From Bacteroidia bacterium (lineage in GTDB: Bacteria > Bacteroidota > Bacteroidia > Bacteroidales > GWA2-32-17), in assembly GCA_016218155.1 (NCBI GenBank), contig JACREQ010000075.1, positions 19,633-83,632 on the forward strand: a DNA stretch of 64,000 nucleotides. Reading direction: 5' to 3'. Both the position numbers and the translations under genes were made by a program. The notes beneath the pieces were generated by a model. That model saw only the letters and a program-made list of their open reading frames with translations. It made no database searches and was not told the DNA's origin. How positions within the stretch are numbered: position 1 is the first letter of the stretch; each line of letters opens with the position of its first letter. Positions 55,401 through 62,262 of the stretch are shown here, piece after piece.

Positions 55401-57114
55401 CGCCACCAAGCGAAGAAGGATAAGTATGAGTATACATTCCATTTGATTCGCTTACCATTGTTCCATGATCTGGTGTTTCATTAAAACAATAATCATAGCC
55501 TTGTCCCGGATTTGTAAGATTACTATTAGACCCATCCACAGGACCTGATGCAAAAGGGATTCCCAGATCGCAAGTACCACCTCCCATAAACTCCTTAAGA
55601 ATTACCGATTGTCCGCTTGGAGCAATAATTCTGATTTGCAAATCGCCTAAATATGAATGTTCCATATTGGCACAAATCTGCTGCAGCTGCGACAAACTTG
55701 TAATTGTTTCGCCTGCACCAAAACCTGTAATATTTATTGTACTTGTATAAGAAACTCCACTCCCATCCGGCAGAAAAGTAGTATCAGCATCAAATATACC
55801 GCCAACAACTAATGCTTCAGCCTTACAGCCATAAGTATCATATACCTGAACAGCATATGTACCGGCAGCCAGACCGGTAACAGGGTTTGAATTTGAAAGT
55901 TCGGTAACACCGTTCACATCCGTTACATGATAAGTATATGGCGGAAAACCACCACTTGCATTTACTAATATTTCGCCCGAACTATCCTGATAACAATCAA
56001 GATTAGTTTCAGTTAATGTAAATTCTATTGGTTGCGCATCATCAATATAAAGAAAAACGGTATCATATGAAGCACAAACCTCAGGCCTGTATATTAACAT
56101 AACAGTCTCCTGCCCTTCTGGAAAACCATCAAGTATAGGATCAATAATAACAACTGCATTTGTTTGTCCTGCAGGAATCATAATTGTGTTATCGATAGTA
56201 TGATAATCAATACCATTTGTTGCTGTACCGGCAATCTGATAGTTTATCTGATAATCCTGACTTTGAGGCTGGTCGAGCGAGAATGAAAAACTTGCATTTA
56301 CGCATCCTTCCAAAGCAATATTATCGGCATTTATAGTTTGTGGAATTACATTTACAACACCTTGCACAAGACTATTTTCTTTAAGAAAAACCGCAGAATT
56401 ATATTGTCCATCGCCTGCATCAGCAATTACAAGCTTCAAAGTATATGTCTGACATGGAATCAATCCTTCCTTTCTGGCAGTAAGCACTGTTGTAAATGCA
56501 TCAAATTCATTTGTTAACCCACCTGCATTACTTATGTAATACTGGTTATTTGTAATTGCATTAATATTATTTATTGAAACCGGACTAGTACTTGCCGGTA
56601 CAAGAGCAATATTTTCTTCACCTGTAATTCCAGGTCCGCTGATATAGAATGCAAAAACATCATTATATGCAGAACTATTAGGTGGTGCATATTCAGGATA
56701 TTCTTCTGATGCAAAAACGTAATCAAACTGTATCATATCAGACTGAACAGTAAAATTAAACTGCAATGTTATTGCATCAAATGTATTAACACCCGCTAAT
56801 GCCGTCATCTGTGCAGTTCCTGAAGTACCTAATGGAGTGGTGCTACTATTTGTTTGGTCATTTGGTCCCAAAGCATCGGTAATTCTTCCTGTAGATAAAA
56901 TCACTCCGGTTGGAACACCAAGGTTAGTATTAACACCATTAAATGAGCCGGAGGCAAGATTACTACCAGTAAGTGTAGCACCCGAAACCACTATATTTGA
57001 TCCTGCCAGAATATTTGCAAGTTGTGTTGCGGTTACTCCGCCAGTAACTGTAAGCTGAGCATTTAACTTTACAGTTAAAAGTAATACTATAGCTAAATAT
57101 ATAAATTTTTTCAT
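49465..57114 (-). CDS. Giant SprB-like T9SS adhesin with about 24 SprB repeats
   Basis: ATG 57114 (MKKFIYLAIVLLLTVKLNAQ) gives the signal peptide; the open frame upstream adds 17 residues without one. About 2549 aa. N-terminal choice-of-anchor L domain (about 22-250: FVFASEEYPEY-like segment FDYVFASEEYPEY), Calx-beta-like domain (ATNGIDYHTID, GFPEGQETVMLIY), one SprB repeat, a P-like domain (SYLGDLQIRIIAPSGQS), then about 24 SprB repeats of about 70 aa with the core YLWSNGATTxDLxNLxAGxYxxTVTD..GC, and the sorting domain (FVLVYPNPANGTFNVKY). SprB-type adhesins move along the surface of gliding Bacteroidota. It is the only large minus-strand gene in this stretch. Confidence 0.92.
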   Translation of the reverse strand: MKKFIYLAIVLLLTVKLNAQLTVTGGVTATQLANILAGSNIVVSGATLTGSNLASGSFNGVNTNLGVPTGVILSTGRITDALGPNDQTNSSTTPLGTSGTAQMTALAGVNTFDAITLQFNFTVQSDMIQFDYVFASEEYPEYAPPNSSAYNDVFAFYISGPGITGEENIALVPASTSPVSINNINAITNNQYYISNAGGLTNEFDAFTTVLTARKEGLIPCQTYTLKLVIADAGDGQYNSAVFLKENSLVQGVVNVIPQTINADNIALEGCVNASFSFSLDQPQSQDYQINYQIAGTATNGIDYHTIDNTIMIPAGQTNAVVIIDPILDGFPEGQETVMLIYRPEVCASYDTVFLYIDDAQPIEFTLTETNLDCYQDSSGEILVNASGGFPPYTYHVTDVNGVTELSNSNPVTGLAAGTYAVQVYDTYGCKAEALVVGGIFDADTTFLPDGSGVSYTSTINITGFGAGETITSLSQLQQICANMEHSYLGDLQIRIIAPSGQSVILKEFMGGGTCDLGIPFASGPVDGSNSNLTNPGQGYDYCFNETPDHGTMVSESNGMYTHTYPSSLGGGQMVTDSYLPSGAYVSYQPLSNLVGAQKNGVWTLEVTDQFGLDNGYIFNWNISLMSDLPDTLVSISEPLGMNVGGFITQATCGGTNGAINITVNGNSPPFTFHWNNGAITEDLINIPSGSYSVTVTDANNCSIVKLYSLTNVSSLNIVKNINHVNCSGNNSGSVNITTSGGTPPYTFAWSNGAITEDLINIVAGLYTLTITDNAGCVFIENITINQNPQLLVSLVNSSNEICGDANGYIDVQITGGSGSYAYNWSNGSTTQDLINVSGGNYYLTVTDGFGCTKTANYSIINNVSNCSSYCYLDISNAAVSPDLCGSGVGSINITLSNVTLPSTITWSNGAITEDISNLLAGNYTVTVHDAAGCSDVQSVIVTNNTGTLNISGSVISDENCGNGSGSVNITVAGGALPYNFLWSNGATTEDINGIHSGNFSVQITDGNNCVLNQAFVVSNNTGSLLATAVVTNEICSNHLGAVNQTISGGNGTITYHWNNNATTQDRSNLVAGTYLCTITDQSGCSLVESYTLTNQPGNLSVTGSIVTNEICNNNQGAINISVTGGSGSYTYIWSNSATTEDLSNLNEGTYSCTVSDANSCQVPTGSLYVFNAAGNLDIQTVLITNEICHNHDGAANMSVTGGDGAYTYLWSTGSTSQDLMSMAAGTYTLTVTDGNGCQAQQSVTINNTPGNLTHVNTIITNEICGNGLGNINDVISGGTTPYTYIWNTGATTQDLSNVSAGNYFCTVTDNSGCSFTINPVVLNTTTGLGATNIVTNEVCTNGLGSINLTVTGGTSPFTYLWSNSAITEDLLNLHAGTYSCTVTDNSGCKFHTGNIILNNNPGTLNLTTNSINEICNNDQGSIDLTVTGGTLPLTYLWSNAATTQDISNLTAATYTVTVTDVNGCVDIKSVVITNNPGTLAVATPVVTNELCNNNLGSINLTVSGVTGTAHYIWSNAATTEDISSLNEGLYSCTVSDDGSCQVILSNIVVGNNSGTLSLTNVVTHNETCNNNAGTIDITINGGVAPIVYNWSNGLHTQDLSGLNEGSYTCTVVDANSCTVEAHATILNSSGTLTVSNAVITDEACNSGAGAINITVQGGTIPYTYAWSNGATTQDIINVHAGNFSCQIVDNSGCNYLYSGVVNSIGSNFVITNSTIEDEICGNASGSVNINISGGSLPYVYSWSNGSITEDLFNLNAGSYSVTVTDIHSCSTTGSYIVNNTTMSLAISGLVVTNENCGNGMGVIDLTYTGGYEPVSTIWSNGSTDEDPELLSAGNYIVTVTDHFGCSVTGNASVINNSSGFAVSNSTVINENCGDGLGSVDITVNGGQLPYTFLWSNGATTEDISNLHIGNYTCSVTDANSCQIVVSEEVNNVTNGLNISNLITHDDYCSNGVAYIDLTIQGGVLPYSYLWSSGQITQDLSGINAGTYICTITDQSGCVVVTNQIVIVNTQVNLNITSIETGDMCGHSDGIADITVTGGYSPYSYNWSNSATTQDISGLSAGIYIATISDATGCESIYNVTIPETQNPNLMFYSTSTVNDDCGQGVGIIQFQPAVGAYTYELNGNPGGTPVNQFSNLFSGNYILSIIDGTCRFDENVFVDNNALFSSTVGFIGNEYCGTGSGYVDISVTPSGNYSYEWSNGTFNEDLNNVHAGAYSCQITDLSGCNDYIFVTVTNNASFTASNLVSDETCGQGNGSIDITIPTAGAYSYLWSNGDVSQDISNLHAGNYTCTITNSTNCSVITNSTVENNTGALSVNDAIINDFCNEGQGMIALSINNGADSYSVLWSDGSTLDTLYNLFAGNYSVTVTGMPSNCIFVNNYIVSNSALFTVSEIITHASCSSCNDASITININGAGTNYTLNWSNGDVTPVISNILSGTYYLTVTDDWGCMLVDSFIVGYLTNNSQVAIQNFVLVYPNPANGTFNVKYNFDKLTDEKLEIYDNTGRLIMSSKLKELNGILNVDLQSSPPGIYFVRIVTDGKVYTTKVALY
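49750..55200 (-). repeat. Tandem SprB-repeat coding region
   Basis: About 24 coding repeats of roughly 210 nt, each with W(S/N)N(G/S/A).(T/I)T(E/Q)D and ending D..GC/SC. Copies share protein motifs but differ at DNA level; some neighbours (for example those with SNLNEGTYSCTVSDANSC-type ends) are much more alike. Confidence 0.9.
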
Positions 57115-57438
57115 AAACAGGTTATTTTGAAACAAATAAAAATACGAAATTTTTAAGAAAAACAATAATTATCAAATAAAATATTGACTAATAAAAAAAG
57201 CATTCAATAAGCTAATGTTTTAAGCAAAACAATATATATAGAAAAACAAAACTTCATTTTGACAATATTTTGAATACTATTTTATTTATATTTATTGCAT
57301 CAAATATTTTTAATTTATAGAAAATAAATACATTTATGTTACCAATTATAATAAAGGATACAAAACAAAATATTCAACAATGGAGTAAGCCGAAAATCCT
57401 TTAAAGAGTAGGCAAAGATTTTAATAAAATACAAGAGC
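57115..57438. other. Divergent intergenic region, nothing recognisable
   Basis: The 324-nt gap between the giant adhesin and the sulfatase-modifying-factor-like gene is very AT-rich. It must contain both promoters, but I saw no clear promoter, hairpin, repeat or small gene. Confidence 0.6.
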
Positions 57439-58194
57439 ATGAAAAATGTAATTTTAGGAATACTTCTAATGTTTTTGACGATAACTTTATTCGCACAAAC
57501 CAAACCCACCATAGAATGGGTTAACATCCCATCTGGTAGCTTTACCATGGGTAGTCACATAATAAATGAAATTGACCGTACTAGCGATGAAATCCAACAT
57601 CAAGTAACATTGAGTGCCTTTAAAATTAGCAAATACGAAGTAACCTTTGAACAATATGATTTGTTTTGTGATGCAACAGGTAGAGATAAACCAAATGATG
57701 AAGGATGGGGACGTGGCAACCGCCCTGTAATAAATGTTAGCTGGGAAGATGCCACAGCTTTTGCCAAATGGATAAATTGTCGTTTACCTACGGAAGCCGA
57801 GTGGGAATATGCTGCAAGGGCAGGCAATACAACTCCATTCAATACAGGAAATAATCTCACAACTGCACAAGCTAATTACAACGGCAATGGTTCATACAAC
57901 AAAAATTCGAAAGGTGAATACAGGCAAAAAACTATGCCCGTAGGCAGTTTTGCTCCAAATTCTTGGGGGCTATACGATATGCACGGTAATGTGTGGGAAT
58001 ATTGCAACGACTGGTATGGCGATTATTCCACAACATCTCAAACAAATCCTAAAGGACCAACATCTGGCACAAGTCGCGTATATCGTGGCGGTGGTTGGGG
58101 CGACGGTGCAGTTTTCTGCCGTAGTGCATGTCGCCACGAAAGCACACCTGAATACCGCTCTGACGACCTAGGTTTTCGTCTTGTATCGCTGTAA
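57439..58194 (+). CDS. Exported formylglycine-generating-enzyme-like (SUMF1/EgtB fold) protein
   Basis: A 251-aa protein with signal peptide (MKNVILGILLMFLTITLFAQ). The body is a full FGE-sulfatase domain: WVNIPSGSFTMGS, ISKYEVTFEQYDLFC, RPVINVSWEDATAFAKWI, RLPTEAEWEYAARAG, WGLYDMHGNVWEYCNDWYG, RGGGWGDGAVFCRSACRHE and DDLGFRLV. True FGE uses two close Cys residues in RGGS.xC....C; here the first is replaced by Gly and only the later Cys (VFC) remains. It therefore probably does not convert sulfatase Cys by the FGE mechanism, but belongs to the large exported SUMF1-like group of unknown role. No sulfatase gene is near. Confidence 0.85.
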   Translation: MKNVILGILLMFLTITLFAQTKPTIEWVNIPSGSFTMGSHIINEIDRTSDEIQHQVTLSAFKISKYEVTFEQYDLFCDATGRDKPNDEGWGRGNRPVINVSWEDATAFAKWINCRLPTEAEWEYAARAGNTTPFNTGNNLTTAQANYNGNGSYNKNSKGEYRQKTMPVGSFAPNSWGLYDMHGNVWEYCNDWYGDYSTTSQTNPKGPTSGTSRVYRGGGWGDGAVFCRSACRHESTPEYRSDDLGFRLVSL

Positions 58195-58426
58195 CAAATA
58201 ATAATGAATTATAATAATAAATCATTAAAATATTCCTAATTACATGGATAGTGTCTTAACGAACCATTTAAAAAACTAGAAACATTTTCAAGTTTAAATA
58301 TACTATAACCATGTGTCGTATATATATGATTGATAATATTTACAAGCTAGTTAGGGGCAAGTTTAAAAACAATTTTACCTACAGACAAATATTTTGACAA
58401 TTTTTTAATTTATTAAATATAAAAAC

Positions 58427-60124
58427 ATGAAAATTTATTCATTTTTTCTTTTAGTAATTGTTTTGTTTAATGTAAATGAATTTTGTTATTCTCAAAACTT
58501 ACAATGGGCAAAAAGTATTGGTAGCAATAGCTGGGATCGCGGACGTTGCATGGCAATTGATCGCAATGAAAATTGTTTTCTTATCGGTCAATTTAATAAT
58601 ACTGCAGACTTTGATCCAGGTTTAGGAACTGCAAATCTTACTTCGTTTGGTTTAGGTGATATATTTTTTGCTAAATACGCTCAAGATGGTTCATATTTAT
58701 GGGCAAATAATATTGGTAGTACTAATAGTGATATTGGGTACAGTATTGACACAGACTATAATGGGAATTGTTATATTACTGGATATTTCAAAGATACTGT
58801 GGACTTTGACCCAGGTTTAGGAACATCAACCCTTATATCTTTTGGTGGAATGGATATTTTCATTGCAAAATATGCACAAGACGGAACATTTATTTGGGCT
58901 AAAAATATCGGTAGCACTTTTGATGATATTGGCCAAAGTATAGCTGTTGATAGTATTGGGAATTGCTACATAACAGGATATTTTACTCTTACTGCTGACT
59001 TTAATCCGGGCATTGGAATTTCAAACCTTACATCAATTGGAGAAAGCGATATTTTCTTTGCCAAATACGATTCTAATGGGAATTATCTTTGGGCAAAAAG
59101 CATTGGAAGCTCTAATAACGATTATAGTTATTCTATAGCTATTGATAATTTGGACAATTGTTATATCACAGGAGGATTTTATGGTAATGCTGATTTTGAC
59201 CCAAGTACAGGGACAGCTTTCCTTTCGTTACATGGATATGAAGATGTTTTCTTTGCTAAATATGGTTCTGATGGCTCATACCTGTGGGCTAAAAATATAG
59301 GTAATTCTTATTGTAATGGATCTAGTATAGCTGTTGACAGTATTGGCAGTTGTTACATTACAGGAAATTTTTATGGAACAGTTGATTTCGACCCTTCATC
59401 AAATACTGCAAATCTAACAACTATAGGTAATACCGATATTTTCATTTCTAAATATGCTACAGATGGTACATTTCTTTGGGCAAAAAATATTGGTGGTTCA
59501 GATTATGATTATGGACAGAGTTTAACAATTGATAGAATAGGTAATTGTTATATAACTGGTCATTTTGCTAACACAGTTGACTTTGACCCTGGCACCGGTG
59601 TCTCATCTCTTACCTCATTTGGTGGACACGATATTTTCTTTGCGAAATTCGAACCAAATGGAAATTTTCTTTGGGCTAAGAACATTGGAGGAACTTATAG
59701 TGAATACACTTATTCGATTACAGTTGATGACATTGGAAGTTGTTATATAACAGGTTACTATACAAATACTGTAGACTTTGACCCAAATACAGGTATAACA
59801 AATCTGATATCAGTTGGTTACGAAGATGTTTTTTTTGCTAAATATGACATATCAACAGGTGCCAATCAATTAGAGACTAAAGAAAATGAATTGTTTAGAA
59901 TTTATCCAAGTCCAGCAACTGAAATAATTACTATTACTAATAATATTAATTCAAATGAGACTATTGTAAGTATTTTCGATTTTCAAGGAAAGCAAATAAT
60001 TAATAGTATATTCCATAATGAAAAATCTATGGAGATAAATGTCAATAATCTAGTAAAAGGAATTTATTTAGTAAAAATACAAACTGACAAAAGTATTGAA
60101 TCTAAAAAATTGGTAATTCAATGA
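58427..60124 (+). CDS. T9SS-exported SBBP-repeat beta-propeller protein
   Basis: A 565-aa protein with signal peptide (ending NEFCYSQ). Residues about 24-480 are seven repeats of about 65 aa: (L/F)xWAK(N/S)IG(S/G), NCYITG.F, (V/A)DFDPG.GT..L, G..D(I/V)FFAKY..(D/N)G. The seven copies suit one seven-bladed propeller. The sorting domain is at the end (FRIYPSPATEIITITN, VKGIYLVKIQTDKS). Function unknown; a binding or stalk role at the cell surface is inferred. The DFDPG.G motifs could bind Ca2+ (inference). Confidence 0.9.
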   Translation: MKIYSFFLLVIVLFNVNEFCYSQNLQWAKSIGSNSWDRGRCMAIDRNENCFLIGQFNNTADFDPGLGTANLTSFGLGDIFFAKYAQDGSYLWANNIGSTNSDIGYSIDTDYNGNCYITGYFKDTVDFDPGLGTSTLISFGGMDIFIAKYAQDGTFIWAKNIGSTFDDIGQSIAVDSIGNCYITGYFTLTADFNPGIGISNLTSIGESDIFFAKYDSNGNYLWAKSIGSSNNDYSYSIAIDNLDNCYITGGFYGNADFDPSTGTAFLSLHGYEDVFFAKYGSDGSYLWAKNIGNSYCNGSSIAVDSIGSCYITGNFYGTVDFDPSSNTANLTTIGNTDIFISKYATDGTFLWAKNIGGSDYDYGQSLTIDRIGNCYITGHFANTVDFDPGTGVSSLTSFGGHDIFFAKFEPNGNFLWAKNIGGTYSEYTYSITVDDIGSCYITGYYTNTVDFDPNTGITNLISVGYEDVFFAKYDISTGANQLETKENELFRIYPSPATEIITITNNINSNETIVSIFDFQGKQIINSIFHNEKSMEINVNNLVKGIYLVKIQTDKSIESKKLVIQ

Positions 60125-60157
60125 CAAATTTACTATTATTTAAAATAAACCAGCCCC

Positions 60158-60200
60158 TAACACACGGTTAAAATTTAGCAAACTGTTATAACCATTAGTA
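60158..60200 (+). repeat. Short TAAC...GTTA element with ACCATTAG tag
   Basis: TAACACACGGTT and AAACTGTTA form a short imperfect inverted repeat (60158-60188), followed by ACCATTAGTA (60191-60200), 16 nt before the next start. It could be a degenerate relative of the element at 48006-48080. Tags of the same kind occur at 47314-47330 and 60879-60896. Confidence 0.35.
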
Positions 60201-60215
60201 AAAATAAAAAAAAAC

Positions 60216-60767
60216 ATGATGAAAAAAATTACGTTCCTATTAATTATCGTGACTCAAATGATGAGTTATTCATTTGCACAAAATGACAATTTTGACTCAA
60301 AAAATCATGTTGGACAATTACAGTCAAGATCAGTAATTCAATGTAAAATCTGGAGACCTGAAAGTTTTTGCAACATTCCAGACTCTTTATCTCTTCCAAA
60401 TTGGCGTGCTGACAATACAACTGTTGAATCAATTTCATGCGATCAATTGGACAAAAGTGAAAACCATGTTGGAGTCTGGCTTGTTTTATCTAAGAAAGAT
60501 GGTTCATCTTTTTCTATGGTAAGCGGCTTAAAGAACATAAAACTTGTTAAGAAAAACAGTAAAGAAATCATATCGCCAACAGCGATTCTATGGAACTTTG
60601 CATTTAGTGACAAACTTGGTTATTTGTCATCAAATTTTAAAACAAATAGTTTTAAAGCAAAATTTGCTTCTAAAAAGCAAATAGATTTAATAATAATTTT
60701 TGCTGGTGCTGAAAAAGGAGATAAAGTATTTATCGATGATTTTATTGAAGCCGTTGTGCATGAATAA
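60216..60767 (+). CDS. Hypothetical exported protein
   Basis: A 183-aa protein with signal peptide (MMKKITFLLIIVTQMMSYSFAQ) and no sorting domain. The mature part contains SVIQCKIWRPESFCNIPDSLSLPNW as a Cys pair region, WLVLSKKDGSSFSMVSGLKNI and IDLIIIFAGAEKGDKVFIDDF. The last segment looks like the closing beta-strands of a jelly-roll. No family recognised. ATG 60216 and ATG 60219 are both possible. Confidence 0.6.
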   Translation: MMKKITFLLIIVTQMMSYSFAQNDNFDSKNHVGQLQSRSVIQCKIWRPESFCNIPDSLSLPNWRADNTTVESISCDQLDKSENHVGVWLVLSKKDGSSFSMVSGLKNIKLVKKNSKEIISPTAILWNFAFSDKLGYLSSNFKTNSFKAKFASKKQIDLIIIFAGAEKGDKVFIDDFIEAVVHE

Positions 60768-60913
60768 ATACAATAACTGACAAATTACTTTTTGACAAGA
60801 ATAAATTAAAACCACTGACTATAACTCCACCTATGATAACAATTAGCAGTCATTAGCAACTTAAAAAAATAATATATTGAACCATTAGCAATAATTATAA
60901 AAAAAAGACAATT

Positions 60914-61825
60914 ATGAAAACTTTAATGAAATTATTATTACTCCTTTTAATTTGTAGTAATGCAACAGGACAGACTTATTATCACTTTCCTCTTTCTAAT
61001 ACAATTTGGAATATTTATGAACATAATGTTTGGTCCAATTCGAATACAGAAATGAAAAGATATGCATTCTTTAACGATACTGTAACAATAAATAATAAAG
61101 TATATTCAAAACTATATGAAATAGATGACACAACAATAAACTGTAGTAGTGCAAATTATTTGTTCCCTTTTAGAGAAGATAGTAGTAAAAAAGTTTACTT
61201 TAAAATTGATACAACTGAAGTTTTGCTTTATGATTTTTCCCTAAATGTTGGTGATACCATTCATTATAATTATTTGTTTTATGGTAATTTTATAAATCCA
61301 TCTAATCATTTTAAAAGATTAGATTCTATTGGTTCAATACAAATAAATAATCTTTTTAGAAAAATATATTATTTCTCCGGTGGGATAACTGGAAACACAT
61401 GGATAGAAGGAATCGGAGCAATTGATGGAGAAGGACTTTTTGCCCCAATAGCTGACATTTGTACATGTGGATTGACATATGAATTAGCTTGTGTTAAACA
61501 AAACGATACTGCAATATGGATAAATAATCCCATTTGTAATAGATGTTTTTGTAATCTGTATTTAAACATTGAAAATATTCAAACAAATATTGAAATAACA
61601 GTATATCCAAATCCAACAGAAAACAGTTTTAAAATAGATTTGGCCGAAATGCATAATTGCACAATGTTAAAGTTATTTTCAAGTGACATGAAACTAATAA
61701 ATCAATTTAATATAGAAAATGAAAAACAAATAATTATAAATCAAAACATAAAATCAGGACTATATTTTATTGAAATCTCAAACGGTAGTAATAATAAGAT
61801 TACAAGAAAGATTATAATAAAATAA
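60914..61825 (+). CDS. T9SS-exported protein of unknown function
   Basis: A 303-aa protein with signal peptide (MKTLMKLLLLLLICSNATGQ). Residues about 20-215 form a small beta-rich domain (HFPLSNTIWNIYEHN, YSKLYEIDDTTINC, GNTWIEGIGAIDGEGLFAP, ADICTCGLTYELACVKQND) often found in short Bacteroidota cargo proteins. The C-terminal 75 residues are a sorting domain (ITVYPNPTENSFKIDL, KSGLYFIEISNGSNN). The CTCG and CNRCFCN clusters may form disulfides outside the cell. The leader carries GAACCATTAGCAATAATT (60879-60896). Confidence 0.8.
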   Translation: MKTLMKLLLLLLICSNATGQTYYHFPLSNTIWNIYEHNVWSNSNTEMKRYAFFNDTVTINNKVYSKLYEIDDTTINCSSANYLFPFREDSSKKVYFKIDTTEVLLYDFSLNVGDTIHYNYLFYGNFINPSNHFKRLDSIGSIQINNLFRKIYYFSGGITGNTWIEGIGAIDGEGLFAPIADICTCGLTYELACVKQNDTAIWINNPICNRCFCNLYLNIENIQTNIEITVYPNPTENSFKIDLAEMHNCTMLKLFSSDMKLINQFNIENEKQIIINQNIKSGLYFIEISNGSNNKITRKIIIK

Positions 61826-61914
61826 CTATTGTTAACAATATCTAAGATAACAAATAGCAATTCTCTGCAAGATGTACCTACCTACCAATGTGTAGACAAT
61901 TGAATAAGCAATAA

Positions 61915-62217
61915 ATGACAATCAAAGGAATAAAATACCAGTTTACTGCAAAGCCATGGAGATATGAAGGACCCAATGGCTGGTATTTTGTTTCACTACC
62001 TCTAAAGCTTGCAAATGAAATAAGAGAAACTCATAAATCAGAAGAAGAAGGCTGGGGACGTCTAAAAACAAGTGCAAAAATTGGAAATAGCGAATGGAAA
62101 ACTGCTATCTGGTTTGACTCTAAAATGAAAACTTATTTGCTACCTTTAAAAGCTGAAATCAGAAAAAAAGAAAATATCACTGTTGAAAATAAAATAGAAA
62201 TCATTTTGTGGATATAA
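61915..62217 (+). CDS. DUF1905 domain protein
   Basis: A 100-aa single-domain cytoplasmic protein that matches DUF1905 over its length: QFTAKPWRYEGPNGWYFVSLPL, EGWGRLKTSAKIGNSEWKTAIWFD and YLLPLKAEIRKKENI. The family is small, has a beta-barrel-like fold and has no confirmed activity; it is often fused to or found next to YdeI-like domains. It is a separate single gene with a leader of about 90 nt that holds nothing clear. Confidence 0.85.
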   Translation: MTIKGIKYQFTAKPWRYEGPNGWYFVSLPLKLANEIRETHKSEEEGWGRLKTSAKIGNSEWKTAIWFDSKMKTYLLPLKAEIRKKENITVENKIEIILWI

Positions 62218-62262
62218 TTGATAAAACATTTTACTAATTTTGAAATCATAAAATAATACACA

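Noticed and set aside
49465..57114. Regularly spaced repeats that might look like a CRISPR-type array at low resolution
   Set aside because: The repeats are coding, about 210 nt long, diverged at DNA level and translate to SprB domains; there are no short identical repeats with spacers and no cas genes.
47233..62262. Calling a true chromosomal integron
   Set aside because: No integrase gene is present, only one well-folded element exists, its boxes are not canonical, and several genes in the interval are far too large for typical cassettes.
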